A stretch of 35,332 nt of DNA from Coriobacteriales bacterium (GCA_030529625.1 JAUMWN010000019.1:1-35332); one strand, 5' to 3'. Numbered from the stretch's first letter, positions 15,023 to 23,316 are shown. The notes: generated by a model not told the origin, from the sequence alone. Translations and numbers: made by a program.

Positions 15023-16162
15023 TTACATTCTGCCGTGCGAGGAGCCCCATTGCCTTCCCAAAGGCGTGACAGACGCCAAAAGGCGGCTACGCTCGCGCTT
15101 TTCCTCCGTGTCCTCGAGCGTTTTGTCGTAGCGTGACGTGTCGATGCCAAACAACGTGCGCGCGCAACCTAAGATTTGCCGCGTGAGCTCATCCAGGCTA
15201 TCTGCGTCACGCAAATCCTCCTTGGTGACGGGGAATACGATTCGCCCACGGGAGGCCAACTGACGATTCCGCACGATGTCATCCACGTACTTCGCCCTGA
15301 CTTGCGCTTTTGTTGTGCCAAGCTCTCTTTGAGCTTTCTCTTGCACGTCACTGGTGACGAGAGCCAGCCTTTTGGCGTCGTTAATGAGTGCATCGAGGTC
15401 GAGGTGGCCTTCCCCGTCGTAGTTAATCCCAAGTGGGGCAAAGGAGAACGAGAGGTCTGGGTAACGTGCCTTAAGTCCATACAGCTCATGGAGGTCTTCC
15501 AACGAAACGCGCAGGTTAAAGGTTACCGGTCCCATGCCAAACCCTCCCTCTTCGGGAGGCAATGAGTACATCATGCCAAGGACGGACTCCGGTGCGCTCA
15601 ATGCGTGGTCGCTCATGTGACTCAGCGCGAATCGCGCCCGCTTAATGCCATGCATATGGGAAAACGCGCTCACGTAGTTAATCAGACGCTCGGCGTTGGT
15701 TGCCGCGGGAACGTTGGTCGCAACATCACCCTCAAGCGGTTCCTGGGCGGTGCGGGAAAAATGACCACACAACTCATGTCCCAGCATCACGAGCGCGGGA
15801 AGCGTCATGCAATTGGCCATCTGCAAGAACAGCAACTCTGGACACACCATGGATGTGTGCTCGTCAAGCCAAACGATGGATTGCGAGGGTAATGACTGGG
15901 ACTGCTCATGCACGACCACACAATCCATCCCCACGCGCCTTCGCCCACCGCGCTTGGGAACGACCACGTGCAAAGGTGCCGTGCGGGACGGACGCTCCCA
16001 CTGCCACACGGACGGGTCGAACTCGCGCTGCCTCCAGCGCTTTCCCACCCATGGCGTGGGATGAGACAGGGAGACGGTATCCATGTCACGCAGGTTTACC
16101 CCTTTGCTCCTGAGCGTGCGGGTAACGTCGAGGGCTGAGAGGTGCGACAGTGTAATTGCCAT
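15023..16162 (-). CDS. AbiEi/DUF559-like protein (candidate antitoxin or Vsr-like nuclease family)
   Basis: The 379-residue protein is soluble. The middle part (PLHVVVPKRGGRRRVGMDCVVVH, then TSMVCPELLFLQMAN) mirrors the actinobacterial pattern 'RRR-gvvvHr ... vTspaRTLlDLA' of AbiEi-type antitoxin proteins that end in a DUF559/Vsr-like fold. Towards the C-terminus LGINYDGEGHLDLDALINDAKR and GRIVFPVTKEDLRD fit the 'eyDG-H ... DaaR ... RvT-edl' core of that fold. No separate toxin gene is adjacent. AAGGAG precedes the ATG. The upstream side has an inverted repeat at 16261-16282, and the 73-bp palindrome pair lies directly downstream. Family placement is from pattern only; the function is unproven and the protein may be a lineage-specific regulator. 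Confidence 0.6.
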   Translation of the reverse strand: MAITLSHLSALDVTRTLRSKGVNLRDMDTVSLSHPTPWVGKRWRQREFDPSVWQWERPSRTAPLHVVVPKRGGRRRVGMDCVVVHEQSQSLPSQSIVWLDEHTSMVCPELLFLQMANCMTLPALVMLGHELCGHFSRTAQEPLEGDVATNVPAATNAERLINYVSAFSHMHGIKRARFALSHMSDHALSAPESVLGMMYSLPPEEGGFGMGPVTFNLRVSLEDLHELYGLKARYPDLSFSFAPLGINYDGEGHLDLDALINDAKRLALVTSDVQEKAQRELGTTKAQVRAKYVDDIVRNRQLASRGRIVFPVTKEDLRDADSLDELTRQILGCARTLFGIDTSRYDKTLEDTEEKRERSRLLASVTPLGRQWGSSHGRM

Positions 16163-16260
16163 GACCTACTCCTTTCGTGACGTGACAAGTGGAATTCGTA
16201 AGATACTACTACCAAAGGCTCTCAAGTAAAAGGATGACGAGACGTTTTACCGTATTCTCA

Positions 16261-16282
16261 GCACGTGGGCCAAACCACGTGC
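16261..16282. promoter_or_regulatory. Inverted repeat GCACGTGG-N6-CCACGTGC
   Basis: GCACGTGG (16261-16268) and CCACGTGC (16275-16282) are exact complements. They lie between the divergent AbiEi-like and oxidoreductase genes, about 80-100 bases from each start. With no T-run and a divergent context, an operator is more likely than a terminator. Confidence 0.45.
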
Positions 16283-16361
16283 GCAAATTCGTCCTCGCTG
16301 CCTGTCTCCAAGGAAAAACTCGCGTACACTGGTTGTGAGAACTACCAAGAAAGGAGTATGC

Positions 16362-17324
16362 ATGATTCGCTTTGGCATTATTGGTGCGGGAAACATCGCA
16401 CATCGCTTCTTGGCGAGCCTTGACCACGAGCCGCGCGCCCGGCTGGTGGCAGCTGCCTGTAGGTCACAGAGTAAGGCGGCAGCCTTTCTTGCCGAGACCT
16501 CCCACTCCGAGGACGCAAAGCCCTACGGCGACTATGACGAGTTGCTGGCTGACCCCAACGTGGATGCCGTTTACATAGGGCTTCCTCATGCCTATCACCA
16601 CGAGTGGGCCCTCAAGGCCCTGCGTGCCGGCAAGGCGGTGCTCTGCGAGAAGCCAGCCATGCTCACGGCAGACCAAATGCGCGAGGTCGCGCAGGTCTCG
16701 CGCAGCGAGGGAAGGCTCTTTATGGAGGCCATGAAGCCACGCTTCGTGTCACTGTATGCGCAGGTGGAGCGGGAGCTGCCCCGCATTGGGAGGCTTACGA
16801 GTGTGGAGGCCACGCTCTGCAACAGCATGATGGATCTGGTGGAGGGAACGGGCACTTATCACTTGACGCCCGGGCCCGGCGCGGGCGTGCTGCTTGACTG
16901 CGGAACCTATTGCGCAAGCTGGCTGGCGGCGTTCTGCCCGGGCGACTTGCGCTTGGTCTCCGCGAACGTGGAGTGCATCGACGGCATTGACGTCTATGCC
17001 GACGCGCACTTTTGCGCCAACGGCGTGGAAGCCGGGCTCGAGTGTGCCTTTGACCGGGCAAAGCTGCGCACGGCCACGCTGGTGGGGGAGTGCGGACGCA
17101 TTGTGGTGGAGGAGTTGCACAGACCTCAGCGCGCGACCGTGCACGTGGACGGCGAGCCGCCCAAGGTATTGGACGTACCGTACGAGGTGGATGACTTCTA
17201 CGGAGAAATCCACCATTTTGTGGGACTGCTCGAAGAGGGCAGGACAGAGTCGCCCATCATGTCGCTTGACGACTCCATCGCCTGTGCCACGATTCTCGAC
17301 ACAATACGCGAGGCCGCCTCATAA
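16362..17324 (+). CDS. Gfo/Idh/MocA-family oxidoreductase (dihydrodiol/xylose dehydrogenase-like)
   Basis: A 320-residue protein with the Rossmann motif FGIIGAGNIAHRF (4-16), YDELLADPNVDAVYIGLPH, and a standard E-K-P motif in AVLCEKPAM. MEAMKPRF follows, as in the dimeric dihydrodiol dehydrogenase and NADP-xylose dehydrogenase subgroup. The second half is the beta-sheet domain with LLDCGTYC. It is predicted to oxidise a sugar or diol with NAD(P). AAGGAG precedes the ATG at 16362; an ATG further upstream (16335) has no site. It is unlike the oxidoreductase at 13622 in sequence, so the two are not recent duplicates. It converges on larE. Confidence 0.88.
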   Translation: MIRFGIIGAGNIAHRFLASLDHEPRARLVAAACRSQSKAAAFLAETSHSEDAKPYGDYDELLADPNVDAVYIGLPHAYHHEWALKALRAGKAVLCEKPAMLTADQMREVAQVSRSEGRLFMEAMKPRFVSLYAQVERELPRIGRLTSVEATLCNSMMDLVEGTGTYHLTPGPGAGVLLDCGTYCASWLAAFCPGDLRLVSANVECIDGIDVYADAHFCANGVEAGLECAFDRAKLRTATLVGECGRIVVEELHRPQRATVHVDGEPPKVLDVPYEVDDFYGEIHHFVGLLEEGRTESPIMSLDDSIACATILDTIREAAS

Positions 17325-17330
17325 CAACGC

Positions 17331-18149
17331 CTACAGAACCTCATTCATGGCGCCGGAGCGAAACCCCAGCAGGTCGAGACTTACATACGCAAACCCCAAC
17401 TCGTGGAGGTGGTGTACGATTTGCACACGCATCGTGGTCTCTGCGACGCGCGCGATGTCCTGCTCGGGCACCTCTATGCGTGCAAGCGTTCCGTCCTCGC
17501 CATGCACGCGCACACGCAGCTGTCCAAAGCCCAGTGAGTGCAGGAACTCCTCCGCGTCTCCCACGCGTGCGAGCTTTTGGGCGGTGATGGTCTCTCCGTA
17601 GGCAAACCGAGAGGCCAGGCAAGCCGCTGACGGCATGTTCCATGTGGGCAGTCCCAGCTCTCGCGACAGCGCTCGCACGTCGTCTTTGGTAAAGCCGCAG
17701 TCCCTGAGCGGGCTTCGCACGCCAAGCTCTGCGAGCGCGCGCATGCCGGGACGGTAGTCTCCCTCGTCATCGAGGTTGGACCCGTCCACCACGTACGCCA
17801 TGCCTCGCTCGCCCGCCGCGTCCTTGAGCATTGAGAACACCGTGCGCTTGCAAAGATAGCAGCGATCGGGGGGATTGGACGCATAGCCGGAAATCGTGAG
17901 CTCGTCGAAATCGATGGTAATGTGCTCGATGCCCTGCTCGGCGCACCATACGCGGGCACGCGACACGTCGCTGGCGGGAATGGCGCGAAGCCGTGCAGTG
18001 GCGGCCACCATGTGCGTCCCCAACGCGTCGTGGGCGACCTTGGCGAGCAGGGTGGAGTCCACGCCTCCCGAGAACGCCACGGCCACACTGCCCAAATCGC
18101 GAAGCATGCGCACGAGCGCGTCGTGCTTGTCGCTCAGCCTCAAGCTCAT
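17331..18149 (-). CDS. larE: ATP-dependent sacrificial sulfur transferase LarE
   Basis: LarE donates its own cysteine sulfur, after adenylating the substrate, in building the nickel-pincer cofactor of lactate racemase. The 272-residue protein has the PP-loop SGGVDST (27-33), the CYLCK pair (Cys97, Cys100) and PSAACLASRFAYGE with Cys177 at the place of the sacrificial cysteine (Cys176 in Lactobacillus plantarum LarE). AAGGA precedes the ATG. The partners LarA, LarB and LarC are absent from the window. Either they lie elsewhere or this enzyme serves another sulfur-transfer reaction. The extra Cys pair, if it holds an iron-sulfur cluster as described for some LarE homologues, would allow catalytic rather than sacrificial use. 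Cluster binding here is inference. Confidence 0.88.
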   Translation of the reverse strand: MSLRLSDKHDALVRMLRDLGSVAVAFSGGVDSTLLAKVAHDALGTHMVAATARLRAIPASDVSRARVWCAEQGIEHITIDFDELTISGYASNPPDRCYLCKRTVFSMLKDAAGERGMAYVVDGSNLDDEGDYRPGMRALAELGVRSPLRDCGFTKDDVRALSRELGLPTWNMPSAACLASRFAYGETITAQKLARVGDAEEFLHSLGFGQLRVRVHGEDGTLARIEVPEQDIARVAETTMRVQIVHHLHELGFAYVSLDLLGFRSGAMNEVL

Positions 18150-18343
18150 CCATGTCCTTTCCAAGACGATGTTACGCACGGCAACGATAGCATAGCACTC
18201 GGCCAAAAGGCTGGAGAGGCCCAGGAGGACAACGCCTGCGGGTGGCACGTCGCATTGGGCACACATTCGCGCTATCCTAGGTTCGTATCATGCAAGACGC
18301 ATCCCATTGCGTGGCTCGTGCGCAAACGACGAAAGGTGGCATC

Positions 18344-18799
18344 ATGCTGGAAGTTGGTTCTGTCGCCCCTGATTTCTCCCTGCCCGACCAAAACGGGGAG
18401 GTTCGCTCCTTGAGCGACTATCGTGGTCAAAAGGTGGTCTTGTACTTCTATCCGCGCGACAACACTGCGGGGTGCACCAAGCAGGCCTGTGCCTTTGGCG
18501 AGCTCTACCCACAGTTCGTCGAGAAGGGCGCGGTGGTGATTGGCGTGAGCAAGGACAGCGTCGCGTCCCACAAGCGCTTCGAGCAAAAGCACGGCCTTCC
18601 CTTTATCCTGCTCTCCGACACCAACAAGGAGGTTCTGCAGGCCTACGACGTATGGAAGGAGAAGAAGCTGTACGGCAAGGTCTCCATGGGCGTCGTGCGC
18701 TCCACGTACCTCATAGACGAGGATGGCGTGATCGTAAAGGCCTTTGGCAAGGTGAAGGCTGCGGACAACCCCGCCCAGATGCTGGGTGAGCTTGCGTGA
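18344..18799 (+). CDS. bcp: Thiol peroxidase, Bcp/PrxQ-type peroxiredoxin
   Basis: The 151-residue cytoplasmic protein reduces hydrogen and organic peroxides using thioredoxin. PDFSLPDQNGEVRSLSDYRG is followed by VVLYFYPRDNTAGCTKQAC, with peroxidatic Cys44 and resolving Cys49 five residues apart as in PrxQ. STYLIDEDGVIVKAF is the conserved thioredoxin-fold end. The ATG at 18344 follows AAAGGTGG; an upstream ATG at 18290 lacks a site. It overlaps yaaA by four bases, so the two are translationally coupled and form a peroxide-defence operon. Confidence 0.95.
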   Translation: MLEVGSVAPDFSLPDQNGEVRSLSDYRGQKVVLYFYPRDNTAGCTKQACAFGELYPQFVEKGAVVIGVSKDSVASHKRFEQKHGLPFILLSDTNKEVLQAYDVWKEKKLYGKVSMGVVRSTYLIDEDGVIVKAFGKVKAADNPAQMLGELA

Positions 18800-19539
18800 G
18801 AATACTCATCGCTCCGGCAAAGAAGATGGTGGAAGATCCCGACGCCATGGCGCCGTTGGGTCTGCCCAAGTTCGTTGAGGATGCCGAGGTGCTGGCCGCA
18901 TGGATTCGTGGCCTCTCGTATGCTGAGCAAAAGTCCCTGTGGAAGTGCAGCGACGCCATAGCGCGACAGAACGCCGAGCGGTTCGCGCACATGGACGTGC
19001 GACATGGCCTCACCCCGGCGCTGCTTGCCTACGACGGCATTCAGTACACGTACATGGCTCCGGCGGTGTTCGAGGATGGCCAGCTCGCGTACGTGCAGGA
19101 GCACCTGCGGATCCTCTCGGGATTCTATGGTGTGCTCAGGCCCATGGATGGCGTGGTGCCGTATCGGCTCGAGATGCAGGCCAAGGCGGTGGTTGGAGGG
19201 CATGCGAACCTCTACGAATACTGGGGAGACCGGCTGTACCAGGCCGCAAGGGACGCAAGCGGCATCCTGGTAAACCTCGCATCGAAGGAGTATGCCAAGG
19301 CGATCGAGCGCTACCTCGGGCCAGACGACCGCTACGTCACCTGCGTGTTTGGCGAGCTGGTGGGTGGACGTGTGGTGCAACGGGGAGTCTACGCCAAGAT
19401 GGCGCGTGGTGAGATGGTCCGCTTTCTTGCGAGCGTACAGGCGCAGGAGCCCCAGGCCATGCGTGAGTTTGCGTGGAGTGGCTACGCCTTCGACCGGGGC
19501 CGTTCTACCGACACCACCTACGTCTTCGTTAGGGGCTAA
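18796..19539 (+). CDS. yaaA: YaaA/DUF328 peroxide-stress protein
   Basis: YaaA lowers intracellular unincorporated iron and so limits Fenton damage; the fold binds DNA in E. coli. The 247-residue protein begins MRILIAPAKKM, and the family blocks are present: PALLAYDGIQYTYM, ILSGFYGVLRPMDGVVPYRLEM, LYEYWGD and ILVNLASKEYAKAI, ending near FAWSGYAFDRGRSTDT. The start is GTG within the GTGA overlap with bcp, with GGTGAG upstream inside bcp. The coupling to a peroxiredoxin fits its known role. Confidence 0.93.
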   Translation: MRILIAPAKKMVEDPDAMAPLGLPKFVEDAEVLAAWIRGLSYAEQKSLWKCSDAIARQNAERFAHMDVRHGLTPALLAYDGIQYTYMAPAVFEDGQLAYVQEHLRILSGFYGVLRPMDGVVPYRLEMQAKAVVGGHANLYEYWGDRLYQAARDASGILVNLASKEYAKAIERYLGPDDRYVTCVFGELVGGRVVQRGVYAKMARGEMVRFLASVQAQEPQAMREFAWSGYAFDRGRSTDTTYVFVRG

Positions 19540-19594
19540 GGACACGCGTTTTCCTCTAGAATGAAGACACCTACCCCCAAACGAGGAGCGCGCC

Positions 19595-21109
19595 ATGGCC
19601 AAGGAGAGCTTTGACTTTCGCAGCTGGATTCGCGGACAAAGGCACGTGGGCTATGCCGCGGACCTTACCGACGACGACCACTTCGTCCTTACGACGGACT
19701 ATGTCGTCGCGCAAATCAACTTCTACAACATGGAGCCCGACCCCGAGGTGGTGGAGCTGCACATAGAGGAGAAGGCCACTGGCGAGGCCAAGTTCTTTCT
19801 GCACTTTATTGCACAGGAACGCGACCACGCAATACAGCTGTTCCGCGAGATGGTGCAGGCGTTGCTTGCTTTGCGGGAGCAGCAGACCACCGAGGTGCTG
19901 CTGTGCTGCACGGTGGGCATGACAACGTCGTTCTTTGCCGAGAAACTCAATCAGGTTGCCGAGGCCATGGAGCTGGACTGGCACTTTAGCGCCGTCGCAG
20001 TCAGCGAGGCCATCGAGCAGGGCCGCGACAAGACCGCAGTGCTCGTGGCCCCGCAGATTGGCTATCAAACCGAGCGTATGCGTGGGGCGCTTCCGGAGGT
20101 GCCGGTGCTTGCCATTCCTACGACCATCTTTGCCTCCTACGATGCGGCGGGATGCGTGGAGTGGCTGCATGGCGAGCTGGCAAGCCGCAAGCGGAGTGCC
20201 GAGCAGCGCGCGTTGGAGCACCTGTCGGGCGATCTTGTCAACGACAAGCGCATCTTGGTGATAGCCGCGCACGGAGCGCCCAAGAAGGTGACCATTACTT
20301 ATAGGCTCTACGATCATGGCAAGGTAAAGCTCGATCGTGAGGTGATCAAGCGCACGCTGGCGCTTACCGACCTCACCGACATCATCGACACCATCAATCA
20401 GGACGTGTGCTCCTGCACGGGCGGGGTGCGCGAGGATGCCATAGGCATAGCCATTCCCGGCTCCTTGAATCGGGGAATGTTCAACCTGTCGCTTTCCAAC
20501 CTCATCGACTTTGGCGATGGCGATTTGGCAGATCGCATGGCCGAGGCACGGGAGTTCGACATCGGCCGATACTTCAACGACCGATATCCCGTGCCCGTGT
20601 TCTTTTGCAACAACTCAAATGCCGCCGCCCTTGGCTGGTACGGTAGCCAAGACGAGTACCAAAACGTCGCGTTTCACTCGCAGGCAGTTGGTTGGCCGGT
20701 TGGTGGCCAGGGCTATGTGGTAAACGGCCGCATCGTGGAGGGTGCCCATGGCATTGCGGGCGAGATTCGCTTCATCGCCGACCGATTTGTGTACCGGCGC
20801 CCCCTGCACTTTAACGCTTACGCATACGAGGACGTCTTGGAGATGGTTGGCCAGATGCTCGCCACGACCTGTGCGACCTACGATCCCGAGGTAATCGCGT
20901 TGCGCTGCGACATGCTCCCCAACATGGAGGAGGTTGCCGAGGAGCTGGCCAAGTACATCCCGCGCGACAGCCAGCCCAAGCTCGTGCACGTGGACAACTA
21001 TAACGAGTGCATCTTGCTGGGCATGATGATCCGCTGCCTGCAGCGGCTGGCCGAGGGCAACGGCAAGGACTGCGGCAGGAGTTGGAAGCTCTCCTACACG
21101 CCCCGATAG
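19595..21109 (+). CDS. PTS EIIB-like domain fused to a ROK-like domain
   Basis: A protein of 504 residues in three parts. Residues 1-95 are a soluble domain I do not recognise. Residues about 98-205 match EIIB of the lactose/cellobiose PTS class: VLLCCTVGMTTSFFAEKL, with Cys105 at the phospho-cysteine position of C-x-x-G-M-(S/T)-T-S, then VLVAPQIGYQTERMR. Residues about 215-495 resemble ROK (repressor/ORF/kinase) proteins: GIAIPGSLNRG, CNNSNAAALG and EGAHGIAGEIRF, equivalent to the ROK G-x-x-G-x-A-G-E signature. No zinc Cys motif follows that signature. A PTS-phosphorylatable sensor driving a sugar-kinase or regulator domain is a reasonable inference. No HTH was seen, so DNA binding is not supported. 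GAGGAG precedes the ATG; no sugar-transport genes adjoin. Confidence 0.75.
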   Translation: MAKESFDFRSWIRGQRHVGYAADLTDDDHFVLTTDYVVAQINFYNMEPDPEVVELHIEEKATGEAKFFLHFIAQERDHAIQLFREMVQALLALREQQTTEVLLCCTVGMTTSFFAEKLNQVAEAMELDWHFSAVAVSEAIEQGRDKTAVLVAPQIGYQTERMRGALPEVPVLAIPTTIFASYDAAGCVEWLHGELASRKRSAEQRALEHLSGDLVNDKRILVIAAHGAPKKVTITYRLYDHGKVKLDREVIKRTLALTDLTDIIDTINQDVCSCTGGVREDAIGIAIPGSLNRGMFNLSLSNLIDFGDGDLADRMAEAREFDIGRYFNDRYPVPVFFCNNSNAAALGWYGSQDEYQNVAFHSQAVGWPVGGQGYVVNGRIVEGAHGIAGEIRFIADRFVYRRPLHFNAYAYEDVLEMVGQMLATTCATYDPEVIALRCDMLPNMEEVAEELAKYIPRDSQPKLVHVDNYNECILLGMMIRCLQRLAEGNGKDCGRSWKLSYTPR

Positions 21110-21133
21110 GCCGTGAGCGCGCGTATTGGGCTC

Positions 21134-22165
21134 CTACACAACAGGAAAGCTTCCCAGGTAACGGAACTCCAGCGATGGGTTGTCCTTGCATACGCTCTGG
21201 TATGCGTCGTATCCGCCATCGGCGCATTCCACCACATAGGTGTAGTTGCCCAGCTCGGTCTTTTGCGGCCGATCGTGCACCGCAAGCACCTGCATGCCCT
21301 GTGCCTCTACGCTGGCCAGAAGTTCCGCGAGGTCCGCTGCGCTTCCCGAGGCCAGAAAGGCCATGCGGTCGGATGCCTCGGTTGCGGGGCTGCCCGTGGA
21401 AAGCACGTAGAAGCGTGTCTTGTTGGTGTCGCTCATCTGGATGTTGTCCGCCGCGACGGAAAGCCCATAGACGTCTGCTGCCGCGGCAGAGCCTATGGCC
21501 GCGCAGTCGTTTCCCGGCGCCTCCGACGCCATGCGCGCGCCTTTCGCAGTGCTCGACACCTCCGTTACGGTGGCGTTGGGCAGGTGCTCCTTGAGCCACG
21601 CCGAACCCTGCGCGATGCCCTGCTTGTGTGAGTAGACGGTCTTGATGTCCTCGAGCTTGGCATCCGGCTTTGCGAGGAGGTTTTGGCTAATGGGTAGGTC
21701 CACCTCGCCCACGATGCACACGTCCTCATGTGACACGACCTCGTCCAGGTACTCGGCTATGGGTCCGCCAATGGAGTTCTCCTGAGGAATCACCGCATAG
21801 TCCGCATTGCCATCGATGAGGGCCTGCACCGAAGCGGCAACGTCTTCCTGTGGCTCATAGGTGCCCTGTCCGCCAAAGAATACCTGGCACGCCTCCTGCG
21901 TATAGGTCCCCTCGGGCCCCAGGTAGCTCACGCGTGCCTTAGACCAGTCGGTTTGTGGCATGGTGGCCACGGCCTGCTCCTGTTGCTCCTGTGCTGGCTC
22001 GCCTGCATCCGTCGCGGGACGTGCGCTGGGCGTTTGAGCACATCCGACAAGCGTGAGCATGCCCGCAAGAAGCAGGGCGACCAGGCCCCTGCCTGCACCT
22101 CTCGTGCGCATGTGCTTTTGCCCGTACTCAGACCAATCCCTTGCCATAGGGTTCTCTGCGCTCAT
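21134..22165 (-). CDS. Prephenate-dehydratase-like protein with lipoprotein signal and ACT domain
   Basis: Prephenate dehydratase makes phenylpyruvate for phenylalanine synthesis in the cytosol. This 343-residue protein carries a type II signal peptide instead: RTRGAGRG, hydrophobic residues, and lipobox LVGC (Cys42), followed by a Gln/Glu/Ala/Pro linker. Residues about 78-260 are the PDT domain: VSYLGPEGTYTQEA, IPQENSIGGPI and TNKTRFYVL (the T-R-F catalytic site). Residues about 265-343 are an ACT-like domain in which the usual E-S-R-P motif reads HDRP. GGGAGG fixes the ATG at 22165, which leaves a long n-region; an internal Met19 would give a classic signal. An exported lipoprotein would be a strange place for this enzyme, so it may act on extracellular prephenate or as a binding protein. 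Confidence 0.8.
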   Translation of the reverse strand: MSAENPMARDWSEYGQKHMRTRGAGRGLVALLLAGMLTLVGCAQTPSARPATDAGEPAQEQQEQAVATMPQTDWSKARVSYLGPEGTYTQEACQVFFGGQGTYEPQEDVAASVQALIDGNADYAVIPQENSIGGPIAEYLDEVVSHEDVCIVGEVDLPISQNLLAKPDAKLEDIKTVYSHKQGIAQGSAWLKEHLPNATVTEVSSTAKGARMASEAPGNDCAAIGSAAAADVYGLSVAADNIQMSDTNKTRFYVLSTGSPATEASDRMAFLASGSAADLAELLASVEAQGMQVLAVHDRPQKTELGNYTYVVECADGGYDAYQSVCKDNPSLEFRYLGSFPVV

Positions 22166-22241
22166 CTGCTACCTCCCAAGATCTATGGGGTACGTGCCAT
22201 GGTTCATAGTCTAGAGCAAAAGGGTCAATCCAGAAACCTGT

Positions 22242-22411
22242 GACAAAGGGGTCGGTCCCCCGAGCACATCAGCGCATAAGGTTGCACAAAGGGGACAGTC
22301 CCCCGAGTACAGCTCATACACAATGGGGGACAGACCCCCGGTAATGGCGAGCCGTACTCGGGGGACTATCCCCCTTGTGCAACATATATCCGGGGGTGTC
22401 TCCTTTGTCTG
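22242..22411. repeat. Nested cluster of GGGGACAGTCCCC-family palindromes (locus 1)
   Basis: The main hairpin has 30-base arms, 22281-22310 and 22354-22383, with two mismatches; its ends are GTTGCACAA/TTGTGCAAC and GAGTAC/GTACTC. A half-copy ACAAAGGGGTCGGTCCCCCG lies at 22243-22262 and its inverted partner at 22389-22408. Another half-copy, GGGGGACAGACCCCCGG, sits in the loop. It fills most of the 332 bases between two divergent genes (22166-22497). Confidence 0.85.
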
Positions 22412-22497
22412 TCGCGCGCAACCGACTATTGCGTGACTTCCTCGCGCGGCGGCCATATGCTTGAGTTGTAAAGGAAAGCGAGTAGAGAGGAGCTTCG

Positions 22498-23316
22498 ATG
22501 AAGGTTGGAGAGGCCATTTGCGCCGCGAGGCAGCGTGCGGGATACACGCAGGAGCAGCTTGCGGCCAAGGTGTTTGTCACACGGCAGGCCGTGAGCCGCT
22601 GGGAGAGGGGAGACAGCGAGCCAAGCATCGACATGCGCAAGCTTTTGGCGAGCGTGCTGGACATGCCCGTGGTGGACCTGCTCGATCTCCCCGACGCGCC
22701 CGCCTGCCAATGCTGCGGGACTCCGTTCGATGTGCCCAACATGCCGTATGGCACGAACGCCGACGGCACACAGAACCCCGACTATTGCGGATGGTGCTAC
22801 CAAAACGGCGAGTTCACCAGCAACGGGCTGGACGACCTTATCGAACGAAACGTTCCCTTCCTCATGGAGGCCACGGGCTACTCGCAGGAGGAGGCCGTAT
22901 CGTTCATGGGTGCGGTGATGCCCACGCTCAAACGGTGGCGAAACGTTGAGAACCACAATCGGTCGGCCAATGCCAAGCGAAGCACGTTTTATGTGTGTCC
23001 CACCTGCGGAAACGTGGTGTGGTCCATGGGGGAGGCCGTGGTTGGCTGCTGTGGCAACACGCTTGAGCCGCTCGCTGCCCGTGCGAACGACAGGGTGCTC
23101 ACGGCAACGGTGGACGCAGTTGACGGCAGGCAACGCGTGTGGATCGACCATCCCATGACCAAGGAGGACCACCTGTCCTTTATTGCCGCAGTTGGTGACG
23201 ATCTTGTGCGCATCAAGCGGCTCTATCCCGAGCAGGAGGCCAGGGCGGAGTTCCCCCTGTTTGGTCCGTGTAAGCTATTTGCCTACGGAGCCAGTTGCGG
23301 TATGGTGAGGCTGTGA
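22498..23316 (+). CDS. XRE regulator with zinc ribbon and superoxide-reductase-like C-terminal domain
   Basis: The 272-residue protein has three parts. A Cro/CI HTH (1-60) contains YTQEQLAAKVFVTRQAVSRWERG. A treble-clef-type putative zinc ribbon (about 70-105) reads CQCCGTPF, YGTNADGTQNPDYCGWCYQNGEF. The C-terminal part (about 160-272) begins with a rubredoxin-like YVCPTCGNVVW and continues IDHPMTKEDHLSFI and FAYGASCG, resembling desulfoferrodoxin/superoxide reductase. Two of the catalytic-iron His and the Cys are recognisable; the other two His are not, so enzyme activity is doubtful and metal or redox sensing is more likely. GAGGAG precedes the ATG. It stands alone on its strand between palindrome repeats and a DUF362 gene. 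Confidence 0.8.
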   Translation: MKVGEAICAARQRAGYTQEQLAAKVFVTRQAVSRWERGDSEPSIDMRKLLASVLDMPVVDLLDLPDAPACQCCGTPFDVPNMPYGTNADGTQNPDYCGWCYQNGEFTSNGLDDLIERNVPFLMEATGYSQEEAVSFMGAVMPTLKRWRNVENHNRSANAKRSTFYVCPTCGNVVWSMGEAVVGCCGNTLEPLAARANDRVLTATVDAVDGRQRVWIDHPMTKEDHLSFIAAVGDDLVRIKRLYPEQEARAEFPLFGPCKLFAYGASCGMVRL

